This document shows, in pieces, positions 1 to 8,130 of a DNA stretch of 64,000 nucleotides. The notes under the pieces are model-generated. The model was not told where the DNA came from. It made no database searches and worked only from the letters and a program-made list of their open reading frames with translations. A program made the position numbers and the translations under genes. Each line of letters begins with the position of its first letter. The first letter of the stretch is position 1. This DNA comes from Acidovorax sp. NB1 (GTDB lineage Bacteria > Pseudomonadota > Gammaproteobacteria > Burkholderiales > Burkholderiaceae_C), in the NCBI RefSeq assembly GCF_005405905.1, contig NZ_BJHU01000057.1, positions 124,001 to 188,000 on the forward strand, read 5' to 3'.

Positions 1-924
1 CAGGCGGCGGCCGCGCAAGGCATCACGCCCCAGGCATCGAGCCAGCTGCTGGTGCAGCTCGAATCGCACCTGGGCGTGCGGCTGTTCCACCGCACCACGC
101 GCAGCCTGGGCCTGACCGAAGAAGGCCGGCAGTTTCTGGCCTCGGCGCAGCCAGGCCTGGCCACGCTGCAGCAGGCGGTGCAGGGCGCGCGGCGCGGTCG
201 CGAGGCAATGGCGGGGCCGCTGCGCATCGTGGCGCCGCGCTCCATCCTGCTGGAGGTGGTCTGGCCGGTGCTCGACGCGTTCTGCCGCCGCCACCCGCTG
301 GTGGAGCCCGATGTGCAGCTGGACGATCGCATCGGCAACTGGGTGGAAGACCGCGTGGACGTGGGATTCCGCTCGGGCTACCCGCCCGAGGGCGGCGTGG
401 TGGCGCGGCGGCTGCTGACACTGCAGCTCATCGTGTGCGCAGCGCCCGCCTACATCGCGCGCCACGGTGCGCCCGCCAGCATCGACGACCTGGCGCAGCA
501 CCGTTGCAGCGGCTTTCGCCACGCTTCCACCGGCAAGCCCATGCCGTGGGAGTTCCAGGTGGGCGACGACATCGTGGCGCGCACCATCCACCCCGCGTTC
601 TGCACCAACGACATCGAGGTCGAGGCGCGCGCGGTGCTGGGCGGCCACGCGGTGGGCCAGCTGGTCGGCGTCACGGCCGCGCCGCTGGTACGCAGCGGCC
701 AGCTGGTGCCGCTGCTGCCCCAGCATGTGGCAGAGCACCTGGCGCTGTATGTGTACTACGGCAGCCGCACGGCGCTGCCCGCGCGGGTGCGGGCGTTCAT
801 CGACCTGGCGGTGGAGATGGTGGCCCACAACCCGGCCTATGTGCTCACACCGCAGGAGCTGGCGGCAGGCACCGCACCCACAGCACCCGCGAAGAAGCCC
901 CGGCCCCGCAAGCCCGCGCAGTGA
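1..924 (+). CDS. LysR-family transcriptional regulator, 5' end cut by the window
   Basis: The reading frame is open from base 1, so the gene begins outside the window; a GTG at 52 is an internal valine, not a start. The first residues are the second half of a LysR winged helix-turn-helix (TPQASSQL, then LGVRLFHRTTRSLGLTEEG). A LysR substrate-binding domain follows (about 210 residues), and the C-terminus is a short Ala/Pro/Lys-rich tail. The protein should bind DNA as a tetramer and respond to a small molecule, but the ligand cannot be read from sequence. It converges on the short-chain dehydrogenase at 943-1722 with 18 bases between the stops, so its target is more likely to lie to the left of the window. 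Confidence 0.9.
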   Translation, partial: QAAAAQGITPQASSQLLVQLESHLGVRLFHRTTRSLGLTEEGRQFLASAQPGLATLQQAVQGARRGREAMAGPLRIVAPRSILLEVVWPVLDAFCRRHPLVEPDVQLDDRIGNWVEDRVDVGFRSGYPPEGGVVARRLLTLQLIVCAAPAYIARHGAPASIDDLAQHRCSGFRHASTGKPMPWEFQVGDDIVARTIHPAFCTNDIEVEARAVLGGHAVGQLVGVTAAPLVRSGQLVPLLPQHVAEHLALYVYYGSRTALPARVRAFIDLAVEMVAHNPAYVLTPQELAAGTAPTAPAKKPRPRKPAQ

Positions 925-942
925 ACACGCGCGGGCAGCCGG

Positions 943-1722
943 TCAGGCCGCGAAACCGCCGTCGATCAGCAAGCTCGCCCCCGTCACCATGCCCGATTCA
1001 GGCCCGGCCAGGTAGGCCACCATGCCCGCGATCTCGTCGGGGTCGGCGTGGCGGTCCAGCGCCATCAGGCCGTGCATGTCGCCCGCCATGGGGCCGTCGG
1101 CGGGGTTCATGTCGGTGTTCACGGGGCCGGGCTGCACGTTGTTCACGGTGATGCCGCGTGGCCCCAGGTCGCGCGCCAGGCCCTTGGTCAGGCCCACGAT
1201 GGCGGCCTTACTCATGCCATAGACGCTGAAGCCGGGCCATGGCACGCGGTCGGAGTTGGTGCTGCCGATGGTGATCACGCGGCCGTAGGCGCCGCTCTGG
1301 CCCATGTGGCGCACGGCGGCCTGTGTGGCCACGAACACGGCGCGCACGTTCACGTTGAGGGTGCGGTCGAAGTCGGTCAGCGCAAAGCTGTCCAGCACAC
1401 CCGCCACGGCCACCCCTGCGTTGTTGACGAGGATGTCCAGGCGCCCCAGCGCGCGGGCGGCGTGGTCCACCGCCTGTGTGAGGGCGGCCGCATCGGCGCT
1501 GTCGGCCTGCAGGGCCAGGGCCTTGCCGCCCGCAGATTCGATGGCCGCCACCAGCGCCTGGGCCGGTGCGGCCGAGCTGCTGTAGGTGAAGGCCACGGCC
1601 GCGCCGTCGCGCGCCAGGCGCCGCACGATGGCCGCGCCAATGCCGCGCGCGCCGCCAGTGACGAGCGCCACCTTGCCCGCCAGGGGCTGGTGGGTGGGGG
1701 AGGTTGCCAAAACAGAAGACAT
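943..1722 (-). CDS. SDR-family oxidoreductase (3-oxoacyl-ACP reductase-like)
   Basis: A 259-residue classical short-chain dehydrogenase, which reduces or oxidises a carbonyl/alcohol with NAD(P)H. Visible motifs are the Rossmann glycine motif TGGARGIG at residues 22-29, NNAG at 100-103, the catalytic Ser154, and Tyr168-x3-Lys172. The C-terminus ends in the usual GASLLIDGGF pattern. The ATG at 1722 is preceded by GGAG seven bases upstream, which decides the start; the frame stays open further upstream but overlaps the divergent LysR gene. The substrate is unknown. The divergent LysR at 1859 shares the promoter region and is the likely regulator. Confidence 0.92.
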   Translation of the reverse strand: MSSVLATSPTHQPLAGKVALVTGGARGIGAAIVRRLARDGAAVAFTYSSSAAPAQALVAAIESAGGKALALQADSADAAALTQAVDHAARALGRLDILVNNAGVAVAGVLDSFALTDFDRTLNVNVRAVFVATQAAVRHMGQSGAYGRVITIGSTNSDRVPWPGFSVYGMSKAAIVGLTKGLARDLGPRGITVNNVQPGPVNTDMNPADGPMAGDMHGLMALDRHADPDEIAGMVAYLAGPESGMVTGASLLIDGGFAA

Positions 1723-1830
1723 GGTGTTTCTCCAAAAAAGGGGATCAAAAAAGGTTCCACAACGAACCAGGAGCCCCTGCAGTGTCAGAAAACCATTGCC
1801 CGCGCGGTAGCCACCAATGGGATGGATAAC

Positions 1831-1849
1831 TTTCAACCAAAGGTTGAAA
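1831..1849. promoter_or_regulatory. Candidate LysR operator, perfect inverted repeat
   Basis: TTTCAACCAAAGGTTGAAA is a perfect 8-bp inverted repeat with a 3-base spacer. It lies between the divergent SDR and LysR genes, 9 bases before the LysR start at 1859. The position fits an autoregulatory LysR binding site, and the T-rich/A-rich ends fit the T-N11-A pattern. Binding is inferred. Confidence 0.5.
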
Positions 1850-1858
1850 ATGCCAGCC

Positions 1859-2782
1859 ATGCAACCGCTCAGCCACCTCGAATCCTTTGTGCAGTCCGCC
1901 GAGTCCGGCAGCTTCTCGGCCGCTGCGCGGCACATGGGCCTCACGCCTGCGGCGGTGAGCAAGAACGTGGCGCGGCTCGAAGCCAGCCTGGGCGTGCGCC
2001 TGTTCCAGCGCAGCACGCGGCGCCTGACACTGACTGACGGCGGGCAGCGGCTGCTGGCGCAGATCGGGCCGCCGCTGACGGCACTGGCCGATGCGGTGGA
2101 CCATGCGGCCGAGGCCGAGCAGCAGCCCGCAGGCACGCTCAAGGTGAGCATGGGCCAGGCCTTTGGCCGCGCCTACCTGGTGCCGCTGCTCACCGAGTTT
2201 TTGCAGCGCTACCCCGCCATCCAGCCCGACTGGCGTTTCGAGAACCGGCAGGTGGACCTGATCGGCGAGGGCTTTGACGCGGGCATTGGCGGCGGCCTGA
2301 ACCTGAACCCCGACATGGTGGCGCGCACGCTCGGGCCCATCCACCTGGTGGTGGTCGCGGCCCCTGCGCTGCTGCAGGGCCGCAAGGCGCCGCGCCACCC
2401 GGCCGACCTGGCGGCATGGGACGGCATTGCCCGCCGCGCCATCCGCACCGGGCGTGTGCCGGTGATCACCCTGCGCAACAAGGCAGGCGCGGCCGCGCCG
2501 GTGGAGTTCCGCCCCCGCATCGTGTTCGACGACCCCGAGGCCATGTGCCAGGCCGCGCTGATGGGCCTGGGCGCGGCCGTGCTGCCCATGCCGTTTGCGC
2601 AGCCCTGGCTGGCACGCGGCGACCTGGTGCGCCTGCTGCCCGGCTGGTGGGCCGACGCGGGGCCCACCATGCTGTACTACCCCAGCAAAAAGCTGCTGCC
2701 CGCGCGCACGCGGGTGTTTGTGGACTTTGTGGTGGAGCAGTTCAGCCAACGCGGGTTTGCGCAGCGGGTGCGGGCGGATTGA
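1859..2782 (+). CDS. LysR-family transcriptional regulator
   Basis: A 307-residue LysR regulator. Residues 1-60 form the winged helix-turn-helix (LSHLESFVQSAESGSFSAAA, then LTPAAVSKNVARLEASLGVR); a periplasmic-binding-protein-like effector domain follows. The start at 1859 gives the usual LysR length; an in-frame ATG at 1850 is equally possible because neither has a clear Shine-Dalgarno. It is transcribed divergently from the SDR gene at 1722, across a 136-base gap that contains a perfect palindrome. By the usual LysR arrangement it probably controls that dehydrogenase and itself. Effector unknown. Confidence 0.9.
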   Translation: MQPLSHLESFVQSAESGSFSAAARHMGLTPAAVSKNVARLEASLGVRLFQRSTRRLTLTDGGQRLLAQIGPPLTALADAVDHAAEAEQQPAGTLKVSMGQAFGRAYLVPLLTEFLQRYPAIQPDWRFENRQVDLIGEGFDAGIGGGLNLNPDMVARTLGPIHLVVVAAPALLQGRKAPRHPADLAAWDGIARRAIRTGRVPVITLRNKAGAAAPVEFRPRIVFDDPEAMCQAALMGLGAAVLPMPFAQPWLARGDLVRLLPGWWADAGPTMLYYPSKKLLPARTRVFVDFVVEQFSQRGFAQRVRAD

Positions 2783-2891
2783 GGCGACAGGCCCTGCAGC
2801 TGCATCCATTCACCACTTCCTCTTTGGCTGGCGTAAAGGTGGCGGCTTCTACACTGGCAAGCACATCCCGCGTCCCACCCAAGGAGTCCGC

Positions 2892-3962
2892 ATGCCCATC
2901 CGCCAGCCCGCCTGTTGTGTCTCGTTGTCGCTGTGCCTGCTGGTCGGCGGGGCCGGCCTGACGGCGGGCGCTGTGCATGCGCAAACCGCCGCTGCATCCA
3001 CCTGGCGCGAAACGGCCACCGCAGAAGAACAGGCGCTGGACGCCGCCGCCTTCCAGCCCGTGGAGGCCGCGCTGGCCACGCAGTACCCCGATGTGCAAAG
3101 TGCGGTGGTCGTGCTGCGCGGCCGGGTGGTGTACCGCTTCTACCGCGACGGCGAGCCGGAGAGGCTACGCGATACCCAGTCCGCCTCCAAAAGCGCGCTC
3201 TCGGCACTGCTGGGCACGGCCCTGGCCCAGGGGCGCATCGGCAGCGTGGACCAGCGCGTGGTGGACCTGGTGCCCGAATGGGCGCCACTCAACCCCGACC
3301 CGCGCGCCGCCACCATCACGCTGCGCCACCTGCTGACGCTGACGGCCGGTTTTGCGCTGGACGGCGGCCCGCGCACCCGCGCGGGCACCGCAGCGCCTTT
3401 GCCCGTTCGCGAGGCCTGGGCCAGGCCGCTGGCGGCCGACCCGGGGCAGGTGTTTGCGTACGACAACTCCGTGACGCCGCTGCTGGTGGCCGTGCTGGAA
3501 AAAGCCACCGGCATGCCCCTGGCCGACTATGCGCAGCAGCAGTTGGTGGCGCCCCTGGGCCTGGCTGCGCCGCGTTACCAGGGCAGCATCGTGCACCTGC
3601 GCACGCTGGACATGGCCAAGCTGGGCCAGCTCTATCTGCAGCGTGGCCAGTGGAACGGCCAGACCCTGGTGCCCGAGGCGTTTGCCGATGCCTCGATACA
3701 GGTGCAACACGCGGGCGGCCCGCCCGTGGGGCTGCCCTACGGCTACCTGTGGTGGGTGGTGCCCGGCAAGGCCGCGCGGCCCACCTTCATGGCCAGCGGG
3801 TTTGGCGGGCAGTTCATCTGGGTGTATCCGCCGCTCGACCTGGTGGTGGCCACCACTTCCACCGTGTCACCCGAAAGCGGCCAGCGCGGGCAGGCGCTGC
3901 AGCTCATCCGCAACCCCGTGTTTGCAGCGGCGCAGCGGCGGGTTGCGGGCGAGCCCCGGTAG
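2892..3962 (+). CDS. Exported serine hydrolase, class C beta-lactamase family
   Basis: A 356-residue protein with an N-terminal Sec signal peptide (hydrophobic residues 9-28, cleavage near VHAQ). It has a beta-lactamase/PBP4* fold with Ser97-x-x-Lys100 (SASK) and Tyr190-x-Asn192 (YDN); a glycine-rich SGFGGQ near the C-terminus takes the place of the KTG box. Such proteins act in the periplasm as esterases, D-aminopeptidases or peptidases, rarely as true beta-lactamases. AAGGAG at 2881-2886 fixes the start at 2892. It stands alone, downstream of the LysR gene by 109 bases. The specific substrate cannot be stated. Confidence 0.88.
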   Translation: MPIRQPACCVSLSLCLLVGGAGLTAGAVHAQTAAASTWRETATAEEQALDAAAFQPVEAALATQYPDVQSAVVVLRGRVVYRFYRDGEPERLRDTQSASKSALSALLGTALAQGRIGSVDQRVVDLVPEWAPLNPDPRAATITLRHLLTLTAGFALDGGPRTRAGTAAPLPVREAWARPLAADPGQVFAYDNSVTPLLVAVLEKATGMPLADYAQQQLVAPLGLAAPRYQGSIVHLRTLDMAKLGQLYLQRGQWNGQTLVPEAFADASIQVQHAGGPPVGLPYGYLWWVVPGKAARPTFMASGFGGQFIWVYPPLDLVVATTSTVSPESGQRGQALQLIRNPVFAAAQRRVAGEPR

Positions 3963-3977
3963 AGCATCGGACGCCCC

Positions 3978-4039
3978 AAATTTGAAGTTTTTTCAGCCCT
4001 TACCGCGCGTCCGTCAAGCGCTGATAGCTATCATTTTTG
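3978..4039 (+). repeat. Dispersed Comamonadaceae intergenic repeat, copy 1
   Basis: About 62 bases starting AAATTTGAAG, with a central TTACCGCGCGTCC and TCAAGCGC, and ending AGCTATCATTTTTG. It shares these blocks, in the same order, with seven other copies in this window. It sits between two convergent genes (2892-3962 and 4087-4659). Confidence 0.75.
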
Positions 4040-4086
4040 GACCACCACCACGCAGCCTGCGGTACGGCCAGGGCTGAGAGCCTGTT

Positions 4087-4659
4087 TTAAGGCTTGCGCA
4101 CAAACGCCACCTCCAGCCCCTTGGCCGTCACGGTGATGGGCCCCGGCTGCAGGCCCAGGCCGTCGAACACGGCGGTGTCCTGCGGGCGCAGCTGGTGCAG
4201 CGTGACTTCGCGCAGCGACTGCTCGGCCAGCACCGGGCCGTAGGCGTTGAGCAGATCGGTCACCGCAGGCTTGAGGGTGGGGAAGTCCAGCCGCCCCAGC
4301 TTGATCTGGTGCGCGCGCAGCGTGCGGTCGCTGGCCTCGTAGCGCAGCGCAAATTCCACATCAAAGGTGCCACCATGGCTGCGCCGCAGCGCAGGGCCTG
4401 CCGCGTCCACGGCCATGGTGGCGCCCAGGCGGTTGACCTCGGGCAGCAGGCGCAATTGCGGTGCCTGCAGGTTCAGATCGAACAGGCCCTGCACCGGCAC
4501 GCTGCGCGGGAACTTGGTGGCCACCATCTCCTGCAGCTGGGCCAGCGGCACGGTGTAGCTGGGGAAGGCCCATGCGCCGCGCCCTGCCAGCAACCATGCC
4601 GCGCTGCCCAGCGCAAGGCGGCTGGAGGTGGTGGTCAGAAATTGGCGGCGGTGCAGCAT
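4087..4659 (-). CDS. DUF1439-type exported protein
   Basis: A 190-residue protein with an N-terminal export signal (two arginines at residues 4-5, then a hydrophobic stretch ending near GAWA). The rest is about 160 residues without enzymatic motifs and resembles DUF1439 proteins, a family of small periplasmic or lipoprotein-like beta-rich domains of unknown function. AAGGAG at 4669-4674 lies nine bases before ATG 4659 and decides the start; an in-frame TTG six bases earlier is less likely. It converges on the serine hydrolase, with a repeat element between them. Confidence 0.75.
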   Translation of the reverse strand: MLHRRQFLTTTSSRLALGSAAWLLAGRGAWAFPSYTVPLAQLQEMVATKFPRSVPVQGLFDLNLQAPQLRLLPEVNRLGATMAVDAAGPALRRSHGGTFDVEFALRYEASDRTLRAHQIKLGRLDFPTLKPAVTDLLNAYGPVLAEQSLREVTLHQLRPQDTAVFDGLGLQPGPITVTAKGLEVAFVRKP

Positions 4660-4855
4660 GGGCAAAAACTCCTTGAACGGAGGTGGGATACCGGCGCGGG
4701 CAAAAGGTGCCGCCCGGTTGGCCTGCTCGCCTCAGCGTGTTCTGGCAGACCGCGTTGCGGTGGCGAACGGAAGCGGGCCGGAGTTTTTTGCAGGCCATGG
4801 GGGTGCCCATGCCTGTGCGCCGTGGTGGCGCGGCTCGGCGCCTCGAAAAAACCAA

Positions 4856-4910
4856 TCAAAATAGCTTCCACCGCCTGTCAATCATGCGCTGGCAGCTATC
4901 CTTTTTGAAT
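4856..4910 (+). repeat. Dispersed Comamonadaceae intergenic repeat, copy 2
   Basis: A partial, diverged copy. The right half (CCTGTCAATCATGCGCTGGC, then AGCTATCC and TTTTTGA) aligns with the other copies. It lies directly beyond the stop of the zinc-ribbon gene at 4913. Confidence 0.6.
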
Positions 4911-4912
4911 CG

Positions 4913-5164
4913 TCAACGGCCCACCACCGACCAGCCCGCCTGCTGGTTGGTCTTGTCGTTCTCGTACTCCCAGGCCGTGCCGCAGCGGTCGCACACGTAG
5001 CGGGTGAAGGTCACCGGTCCGTGGTCGCGGTCTTCCTTGCGGTTGCCGCGCTGCACCAGCTCGGCGTGGCCGGGGGCCTTGCGCCAGTTGCGCTGGATGC
5101 CCTGGCAGGGCTCGCACAGGGCCATGGGTTGCAGTTCGCGTTGGCGGGCCGGGTCTTTGGTCAT
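4913..5164 (-). CDS. Small zinc-ribbon-like hypothetical protein
   Basis: An 83-residue protein with two CxxC pairs, LCEPC near residue 18 and CDRCG near residue 58, spaced as in a zinc ribbon. The second is followed by TAWEYEND. No catalytic motif is visible. The likely role is metal-stabilised binding to nucleic acid or protein, but this is not known. ATG 5164 is chosen over an upstream TTG at 5191 because it follows AGAAGG. It is a monocistronic minus-strand gene between two copies of the dispersed repeat. I do not recognise a named family. Confidence 0.65.
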   Translation of the reverse strand: MTKDPARQRELQPMALCEPCQGIQRNWRKAPGHAELVQRGNRKEDRDHGPVTFTRYVCDRCGTAWEYENDKTNQQAGWSVVGR

Positions 5165-5290
5165 GGTGGGGTGGCCTTCTTGTGTTGGCAAGCGGTGGGG
5201 AATGAGGGGGCGCCGCGTGTGCGGCAGGGCGGCTACTGTAAGGCACGGGCGCCCCGCCCCGGCAGCACACGGGCTCGATTGCCTGTCAAA

Positions 5291-5336
5291 AGGGCCGTTA
5301 CCGCGCGATAGACAATCGTTTTAAGCTATCAAAACA
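5291..5336 (+). repeat. Dispersed Comamonadaceae intergenic repeat, copy 3
   Basis: A short copy: GGGCCGTTACCGCGCG, then GATAGACAATCG and TTTTAAGCTATCAAAA. It lies just beyond the stop of the GNAT gene at 5350. Confidence 0.65.
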
Positions 5337-5349
5337 AGAGCATCAACAA

Positions 5350-5829
5350 CTACAGCGCCTTGCCCATGCGCGCGTTGTGCAGCACCACGCCCGCGCGCTC
5401 CACCGCCTGGCGCGCTTCCACGGCAAAGCCCTGGGCCGCAAAAAAGGGCTCGGCCACCAGGCTGACATCCGCCCACAAACGCACCAGCCCCTGCTGCGCG
5501 GCCTGTGCATGGATATGCGCCATCAGCGCGTGGCCCACGCCCTGGCGCGCAAAGACTGGTGCCACAAAGAACATGTCGATATAGCCACTGGGACTGGACT
5601 GCAGATCCGCAAAACCTGCGATGGCGCCGCCATCGGCCTCAGCCACAAAGGGCTGGTTGGCCTGCATGCGCGCGGCCCATTGTGTGGCGTCGTGTTCGGC
5701 GGAGGCCCAGGCGGCCCGTTGCTCGGCGCTGTAGTGGCTGCTGGTGAGATGGTGCACTGCGGCGTGGAAAACGCTGCGCAGTGCCGGCGCGTCGCCGGGG
5801 CGGAAGCTACGGATGAAAAAGGTGGGCAT
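5350..5829 (-). CDS. GNAT-family N-acetyltransferase
   Basis: A 159-residue single-domain GNAT protein, which transfers an acetyl group from acetyl-CoA to an amine. The start IRSFRPGDAPAL is the typical first strand. Motif A is ARQGVGHALMAHI (around residue 97), a good match to the Q/R-x-x-G-x-G/A acetyl-CoA pyrophosphate loop. The C-terminus has the usual FFAAQGF segment. The acceptor substrate cannot be predicted; the closest general resemblance is to YafP-like putative acetyltransferases. ATG 5829 is the first start that gives a full domain without a spurious N-terminal extension. Confidence 0.82.
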   Translation of the reverse strand: MPTFFIRSFRPGDAPALRSVFHAAVHHLTSSHYSAEQRAAWASAEHDATQWAARMQANQPFVAEADGGAIAGFADLQSSPSGYIDMFFVAPVFARQGVGHALMAHIHAQAAQQGLVRLWADVSLVAEPFFAAQGFAVEARQAVERAGVVLHNARMGKAL

Positions 5830-5966
5830 CAGCTGGCGGCAAGAAGGTGGACGTCTGCGCCGAGTGTGCCCTTTGTGCGCTTGGCGTTCGCGTGTTGTAT
5901 GCCCCGCGTGGGCCGTGCGCCAGTGCGGCCATGGCACCGGCGGCGCCATGGCTCAGGCTTCAGGGC

Positions 5967-6389
5967 TTACTTGTCCAGCTCGGCGGCCAGCATGTCCCAG
6001 CTGGGGTACGAGCTTTCGTCCAGCGTGATCACGCCCTTGCCAGCGGCAAATTTGAAGGCGGTGGTGCCGGTGCGCGCAAATTCCAGGGTCTTGAGCTTGC
6101 ACACGGTGGTCTTGGAAGGCGCGTCGCTGCAGTAGCGCGGGGCGTTGTCCACGATGGCGCCTGCCGCGTAGCGCACCTGGCGCAGGTGGTCCACGGTCTG
6201 GAAGCTGTCCTGCTTCACGTCCATCTTCACATCGCAGCCGCACGACTGTTTGAGGGTGCTGGCCGCCGCCTTGAGGGCCGGGGTCACTTCGGCGGCAAAG
6301 AAGTCACGTTCGGCCTTGCCCGCGTGGGCCAGCGATGCCGCAGCCAGGCTCAGGGTGGCGACGAGCAACAGGGAAGTCGTTTTTTTCAT
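5967..6389 (-). CDS. Small secreted hypothetical protein
   Basis: A 140-residue protein with a clear Sec signal peptide (MKKTTSLLLVATLSL, cleavage near AHA). The mature part has cysteines at CGCD and further single cysteines (RYCS, TVCK), suggesting disulfides in the periplasm. No family is recognised beyond hypothetical proteins of comamonads. ATG 6389 follows GGAG at a normal distance. It lies downstream of the DTW gene on the same strand, with about 250 bases between, so it probably has its own promoter. Confidence 0.7.
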   Translation of the reverse strand: MKKTTSLLLVATLSLAAASLAHAGKAERDFFAAEVTPALKAAASTLKQSCGCDVKMDVKQDSFQTVDHLRQVRYAAGAIVDNAPRYCSDAPSKTTVCKLKTLEFARTGTTAFKFAAGKGVITLDESSYPSWDMLAAELDK

Positions 6390-6643
6390 GGTTCTCCAAC
6401 GGGTTAGGCATGCGCTGCAGGCCCCGCCCCTCCCGGGCAGACGGGCCACGGTGGAAGTGGTCACGCAAGCGCTGAAATTGTGGAGCGCGCCCCACCCGGC
6501 ACTTGTAACGGTGTGGTAACGGTGCATGCAATTTGAGCAACAGGTCATGCAAGGGCATGGGCCGCGCGACGCGCTCTGTGCGCGGTGAACCTGGCAGGTT
6601 GCGGCACCTGTCATGGCGGACGGGGCGGACCAGGCTGTTGGCC

Positions 6644-7423
6644 TCAGCCCCGCGCCAGCGCCGCCCGCAACTGCGCGTGGGCCGACCCGTTCACATCGGG
6701 CGGCAGCTGGTGCTTGGACTGCAGGTAGTGGTGGGTGAACACGTCCAGGTAGGCGTCGAGCACCTGCGCGGCCTGCTCCTCGCCCGCCAGCTCCAGGCAC
6801 AGCGCGGCGACTTCGGCGGTGCAGAAGTGGTCTTCGCGGCGCGAGCGGCGCAGGCGGTAGCGCGAGATCTGTTCGGGCTGCAAGCTCAGCACGGGGAAGC
6901 GGTCGAGGTACGGGCTTTTGCGGAACATCTTGCGCGCCTCGGGCCAGGTGGCGTCGAGCAGGATGAACAGCGGGCGTTTGCCATCCGGCGCGCCCTCAGG
7001 CGCTACCTGCGTCACCACCCGTTCAGGCGCCACAAACTCGCCGGGGAAGACCACATAGGGCTGCCACTGCGGGTCGGCCAGCAGCGCCAGCAGGCCGGGC
7101 TGCACCTCGGTGCGCGCCCAGCCAAAGGCATAGGTGTCGGCCACCACGTCGGCGATCAGCCAGCCGGTGTTGCTGGGCTTGAGGGGTTCGGTGTCGGCCA
7201 TGAGCAGGCACATGCCCGCACGCGTTGGCACCTCGGGGCGCAGCGCACACAGGCAGTGGCTGGGCACCAGGCGGCAGCCTGCGCAGCGCTCGCCCTTGGG
7301 GCCGCCCCGCGCCAGAAAGGGCTTGGCGCTACGGGCCAGGCGCTCGGCGCGCAGGCGCGAGACCGCGTGGGGAACGCGCGCACTCGCCTGCGGCGCAGGT
7401 GCTGGCACAGCGGTTGTGGTCAC
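6644..7423 (-). CDS. DTW-domain tRNA-uridine aminocarboxypropyltransferase
   Basis: A 259-residue member of the TapT/YfiP DTW family, which transfers the 3-amino-3-carboxypropyl group of S-adenosylmethionine to a tRNA uridine (acp3U47 in E. coli). The signature is present as DATW at residues 157-160 within LLDATWPEA. A four-cysteine cluster (C47-x2-C50, C57-x-C59) precedes the domain, as in the family. The start is taken as GTG 7423, which overlaps the stop of the upstream methyltransferase as GTGA. This implies translational coupling with that methyltransferase. The specificity is inferred from the family. Confidence 0.85.
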   Translation of the reverse strand: MTTTAVPAPAPQASARVPHAVSRLRAERLARSAKPFLARGGPKGERCAGCRLVPSHCLCALRPEVPTRAGMCLLMADTEPLKPSNTGWLIADVVADTYAFGWARTEVQPGLLALLADPQWQPYVVFPGEFVAPERVVTQVAPEGAPDGKRPLFILLDATWPEARKMFRKSPYLDRFPVLSLQPEQISRYRLRRSRREDHFCTAEVAALCLELAGEEQAAQVLDAYLDVFTHHYLQSKHQLPPDVNGSAHAQLRAALARG

Positions 7424-8028
7424 TGCCCGCCCGCCTGCTCCAGCGCAAACAACGGCAGTTCGGCCTGGCGGCTCAGCCACACGCCGCCGCCCAGCTCGAT
7501 CGCGCCCTGCTGCAGACCACGCCGGTACAGCTCGGCCCGGTGGCGGAACACGCGGTTGTCGGTCAGGTCTTCGTCGATGATGTCTCGCTCATAGTCCTCG
7601 CGCGAGACGGCTTCCACATACAGCGCGCCTTTGGACAGGCGGCCCAGGTTGTGCAGCGCGGTCTTCAAGTCTGGCGGGCTCAGGTAGGGCAGTACCCCCT
7701 GGCAGATCACAAAGTCAAACGGCGCGTCGGCCACATAGTCCACCACCGATCCCTGCTGCCAGCCAAAGCGCTCGCACAGGTAGGGGCTGAACTCCACGCC
7801 CTGGTAGCTGGCAGCGGGAAAGTGCTGCGCCACGATGTCCTTCCACAGCCCGATGCCACAGCCCACGTCGAGCACGCGGTGCACCGGCACACGCAGGTAT
7901 TTGAGGTAGCTGCACACAAAAGTGCCCAGGCGCTCCATGTGCTGCGGGTCCACCACGCTGGTCTTTTTGTCGAAGTAAAAGCGCTGGTAGTAGGCCTCGT
8001 CGAAGGTGGTGGCGCTGGCGGATTTCAA
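7420..8028 (-). CDS. SAM-dependent class I methyltransferase
   Basis: A 202-residue class I methyltransferase with the S-adenosylmethionine-binding motif VLDVGCGIG at residues 52-60, acidic motif II after GVEF, and CQGVLPYL as motif IV. The target is not evident. No ATG fits; TTG 8028 is preceded by AAGGA with a seven-base spacer and gives a full-length fold. The gene is coupled by a 4-base overlap to the DTW-domain tRNA-modification gene, so an RNA-linked role is possible but unproven. It is divergent from the regulator at 8131. Confidence 0.8.
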   Translation of the reverse strand: MKSASATTFDEAYYQRFYFDKKTSVVDPQHMERLGTFVCSYLKYLRVPVHRVLDVGCGIGLWKDIVAQHFPAASYQGVEFSPYLCERFGWQQGSVVDYVADAPFDFVICQGVLPYLSPPDLKTALHNLGRLSKGALYVEAVSREDYERDIIDEDLTDNRVFRHRAELYRRGLQQGAIELGGGVWLSRQAELPLFALEQAGGQ

Positions 8029-8130
8029 TGGGCGGTCCTTGTGGGCGGGGTACGGGAAGAGAGAGGGCGAGAGTATCCCGCACCTGCGTGAGGGTGAGCG
8101 TGCGCGTGGGCAGGCGTGTAGTCTGTCGCC

